A stretch of DNA of 64,000 bases, taken from the NCBI RefSeq assembly GCF_017357105.1, contig NZ_CP071596.1, positions 186,001 through 250,000 on the forward strand, given 5' to 3'. Positions 61,850 to 64,000 of this stretch are shown here, piece after piece. The position numbers and the translations under genes were made by a program. Origin of the DNA: Natronosalvus caseinilyticus (lineage in GTDB: Archaea > Halobacteriota > Halobacteria > Halobacteriales > Natrialbaceae). The notes under the pieces are model-generated. The model was not told the DNA's origin and did not search any database. It saw nothing but the letters and a program-made list of their open reading frames with translations. The stretch's first letter is position 1; each line of letters starts with the position of its first letter.

Positions 61850-62947
61850 ATGTATGGATTGATGAAACGGCTCCACGCTCGCTACCCCTTCCTCGAGGCC
61901 GCCCGCGAGGCCGTCGCCACCGAGGCGGTCGACCTGGCGACGGTCGTCGAGCAGGACGACGCGGTCGTCGAGCGCGCCCGCGAGCGCGCCGTCGCCGCCC
62001 TCGAGGACGGCGGAACGGGCGAGCCGAGTCGCGACGCCCGCGTCGAACTGCTCTCCTACCCGGTCGCGCGCGTCCTCGTGTCGCTGGTCGCCGAGAACGT
62101 GCTGATTCGAAAGTACGCCCGCGCGGAGGCCGAGACGGCGTTCGATCGGTTCACCGCCGATTTCGCGGACACGACCGAACTCAAGAGCGTCGAGTCGACC
62201 GGGGTCGACCTCGAGACGCTGCTCGCGGAGTTCGACCTCGGGCCGTCGGTACGATCGGTCGCTGACGATCCCCCGACGTACCGAATCGACGTCGGCGCCT
62301 ACCTCCCACTCGCGGACGACCTCTGGGCGGACGAGTGGCGCCTGGTCAACCGAGCGCTCGCCGACGGCGAGGTGCCGATCACCGAGGCCGAACTCCTAAC
62401 GCTCGTCCGCGAGGCCGTCCGGACCCGCGTCGAGGACGGCCTCCCCTTCGACGTGCCCGAACCGATCGCGACCGCGCTCGAGGACGAGGCCGCCGAAATT
62501 CGCGAGGTCCTGGCCGAGATGGACCTCACCCGGGAGATCGACACCGTCGTCCCCGACCTGTTCCCGCCGTGTATGAAGGCGCTGCTCGACGACGTCCAGA
62601 AGGGCGAACACCTGCCGCACCACTCGCGGTTCGCGATCACCGCCTTCCTGACGAGCATCGGGATGAGCACCGACGAGATCGTCGATCTCTACCGCGTCAA
62701 CTCGAGTTTCGGCGAGGAGATGACGCGCTACCAGACCGACCACATTCGGGGCGATAGCTCCCCGACGGAGTACTCCCCACCCTCGTGTGCCACCATGCAG
62801 TCGTACGGCGATTGCGTGAACAAGGACGACCTCTGCGAGCGGATTCCCCACCCGATGGCCTACTACGAGCACCGACTCGACGACGCCGACGAGGACGACC
62901 TCGAGGACTGGCGCGCCGAGAGTGGGCAGTCGGCCGAGGGTGACTGA
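61850..62947 (+). CDS. priL: DNA primase large subunit PriL
   Basis: 365 residues from ATG at 61850 (MYGLMKRLHARYPFLEAARE); the ATG at 61862 is an alternative. Contains YPVARVLVSLVAENVLIRKY, FPPCMKALLDDVQKGEHLPH, FAITAFLTSIGMSTDEIVDL, YSPPSCATMQSYGDCVNKDD, LCERIPHPMAYYEHR. The four Cys in PPCMK, SCATM, GDC and LCER hold the 4Fe-4S cluster. With PriS it makes RNA primers for replication. Acidic tail is usual for haloarchaea. Confidence 0.95.
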   Translation: MYGLMKRLHARYPFLEAAREAVATEAVDLATVVEQDDAVVERARERAVAALEDGGTGEPSRDARVELLSYPVARVLVSLVAENVLIRKYARAEAETAFDRFTADFADTTELKSVESTGVDLETLLAEFDLGPSVRSVADDPPTYRIDVGAYLPLADDLWADEWRLVNRALADGEVPITEAELLTLVREAVRTRVEDGLPFDVPEPIATALEDEAAEIREVLAEMDLTREIDTVVPDLFPPCMKALLDDVQKGEHLPHHSRFAITAFLTSIGMSTDEIVDLYRVNSSFGEEMTRYQTDHIRGDSSPTEYSPPSCATMQSYGDCVNKDDLCERIPHPMAYYEHRLDDADEDDLEDWRAESGQSAEGD

Positions 62948-63098
62948 CGACTGACGACTGACTTCTGGCGCCGCGGGTTCTCGGAAATCGTGTCTCGACG
63001 GAACGGACGTGAAAAGGCGAACGCGGAGAAGCGAGCGCGAAGTGTGCGGTTCGAACGGAGACGGACCGACTCGAGTTTCAGGCTGACGTGTCCGTTGT

Positions 63099-63326
63099 TC
63101 AGGCCGACGCGTCGGTAGAATCGTTCGTCACGTACGCGAGCGCGATGCCGACTGCCAGCATGAGCACGACGAAGCCGATGATCGTCCCCACAAGGAGCTG
63201 TCCGCCCTCGGGCGTGAGCGTCCCGTTCGTCTTGTAATTCTCGCCGACGACCATCATCGCACCGATCATGATGGCCACCATCGGGATCGCGACGCCGATT
63301 TCGATGAGTCGGTCGCGCTCGAGCAT
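63099..63326 (-). CDS. Small membrane protein (DUF7472 type)
   Basis: 75 residues. Two membrane helices (IEIGVAIPMVAIMIGAMMVV, LLVGTIIGFVVLMLAVGIAL). Conserved haloarchaeal short protein of unknown role. Divergent from the Sec61-beta gene. Confidence 0.75.
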   Translation of the reverse strand: MLERDRLIEIGVAIPMVAIMIGAMMVVGENYKTNGTLTPEGGQLLVGTIIGFVVLMLAVGIALAYVTNDSTDASA

Positions 63327-63423
63327 GATAGCGTGGATTTCGTCGCTGCGATCAAAAGCGCTTCGAAGGCGAAGGGGCGCTCGGGGTCGAAAGACTTAGT
63401 GTGGGGCTGACGTATGATTGGGT

Positions 63424-63585
63424 ATGGATAAAGGTCAGAACACCGGCGGACTGATGTCCAGTGCTGGACTCGTTCGCTACTTCGACTCCGAGGACGACCG
63501 CGGGATCCGCATCGATCCGAAGACCGTGATCGCCTTCGGCGTCCTGCTCGGCGTGCTCGTACAGCTGTTGACGTTCGTCGCGTAA
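63424..63585 (+). CDS. Preprotein translocase subunit Sec61-beta
   Basis: 53 residues: [53 protein letters not shown]. The pattern [13 protein letters not shown] then I-D-P-K and one C-terminal membrane helix is the archaeal Sec61-beta/SecG, the small third subunit of the SecYEbeta protein channel. Confidence 0.93.
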   Translation: MDKGQNTGGLMSSAGLVRYFDSEDDRGIRIDPKTVIAFGVLLGVLVQLLTFVA

Positions 63586-63702
63586 GTGCTGCGTTGACGA
63601 GCAACGTTACGCCAGTTTACGTAGCCATCGCCTTGCAGCATGTCCGGGTCGTAAGCAACGAAAGTTAGATACTGATTTGACAGAGGCGTGTTTTCTTCAA
63701 AT

Positions 63703-64000
63703 ATGTATCGTCGAAAGCTATTGACGTCTGGCGGGTCTGTGCTCTCGATATTGATTGCCGGTTGTACGTTTGGCGATAATGGAAGGAGCGACCTCGGGGA
63801 AGGCTCGACAGACGACACTGGAAACGGAAATAATGGAGACGGAATCGACGAAGACAACGAGAGCCCTAAAGAGGGTGGATCTGACAGTAGTTCGGACGAC
63901 GACTTCGTCGAAATTCTCGAACACGAGTGGTACAGCGTTGACGCAGAAGATGCAGGCGTCTCCGATCGTCTCGAGAACGTTTCGGGTGAGGAAATCCACC
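63703..64000 (+). CDS. Lipoprotein, cut by the window end
   Basis: 99 codons visible from ATG at 63703. MYRRKLLTSGGSVLSILIAG, then CTFGDN gives the lipobox IAGC; a Gly/Asn/Asp linker follows, then DFVEILEHEWYSVDAEDAGV, like the start of an FxLYD-type haloarchaeal domain. The end is outside the window. Confidence 0.7.
   Translation, partial: MYRRKLLTSGGSVLSILIAGCTFGDNGRSDLGEGSTDDTGNGNNGDGIDEDNESPKEGGSDSSSDDDFVEILEHEWYSVDAEDAGVSDRLENVSGEEIH

Noticed and set aside
1-64000. CRISPR arrays and rRNA genes
   Set aside because: No regularly spaced repeats with unique spacers and no rRNA-like sequence were seen. The tandem repeats lack spacers.

Overview
The window is a piece of a haloarchaeal chromosome (order Natrialbales-like: very GC-rich, acidic proteins, CTCGAG-rich coding DNA, TATA-box promoters, archaeal-type primase large subunit, Sec61-beta, haloarchaeal DUF families such as DUF7114, DUF5518, DUF7344 and HalOD1). 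It divides sharply at about 20.0 kb.

Positions 1-20.04 kb are an integrated mobile element, visibly more AT-rich, with mostly minus-strand genes. It ends in the 3' part of a tRNA-Thr(GGT) gene beside a tyrosine integrase. From the tRNA inward it carries: the integrase; a possible TIM-barrel protein of unknown role; an accessory membrane protein; a protein with two copies of a RarA/MgsA-like helical domain; a ribbon-helix-helix protein; a three-gene module with a P-loop helicase-like protein; a tightly coupled eight-gene operon of small proteins (DUF6908, DUF6166, SWIM zinc finger); and a defence segment with type I HsdM/HsdS and three different PD-(D/E)XK nuclease-like proteins. The left end, and any HsdR, lie outside the window. 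Several promoter regions of the element share a short motif (core RCCAACAG).

Positions 20.1-64 kb look like ordinary core chromosome: enoyl-CoA hydratase family, CBS proteins, glycyl-tRNA synthetase (apparently frameshifted), GNAT, a dolichol-kinase-like membrane enzyme, sulfatase, MFS transporter, HD and EthD proteins, a FlaG-like secreted protein, DUF389, a NOG1-type GTPase, a Tat-exported peptidoglycan amidase, an ACT-domain protein, the PitA heme-protein fusion, uracil-DNA glycosylase, HIT protein, a complete thiamine-type ABC uptake locus with a thiamine-binding MTH1187 protein, an MBL hydrolase, a class I terpene-synthase-like protein followed by an HTH regulator, aldehyde:ferredoxin oxidoreductase family protein, geranylgeranyl reductase, an alpha/beta hydrolase with Asp nucleophile, PriL and Sec61-beta.

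The most interesting points are the nuclease-rich defence segment, the shared promoter motif, the duplicated RarA-like protein and the possible transglycosylase-like barrel in the element; and, on the chromosome, the terpene-synthase-like gene and the bacterial-cell-wall amidase. Two genes (glyS and a 72-codon element gene) are broken by what looks like the loss of one base in a five-base homopolymer, which suggests either assembly error or true frameshifting.
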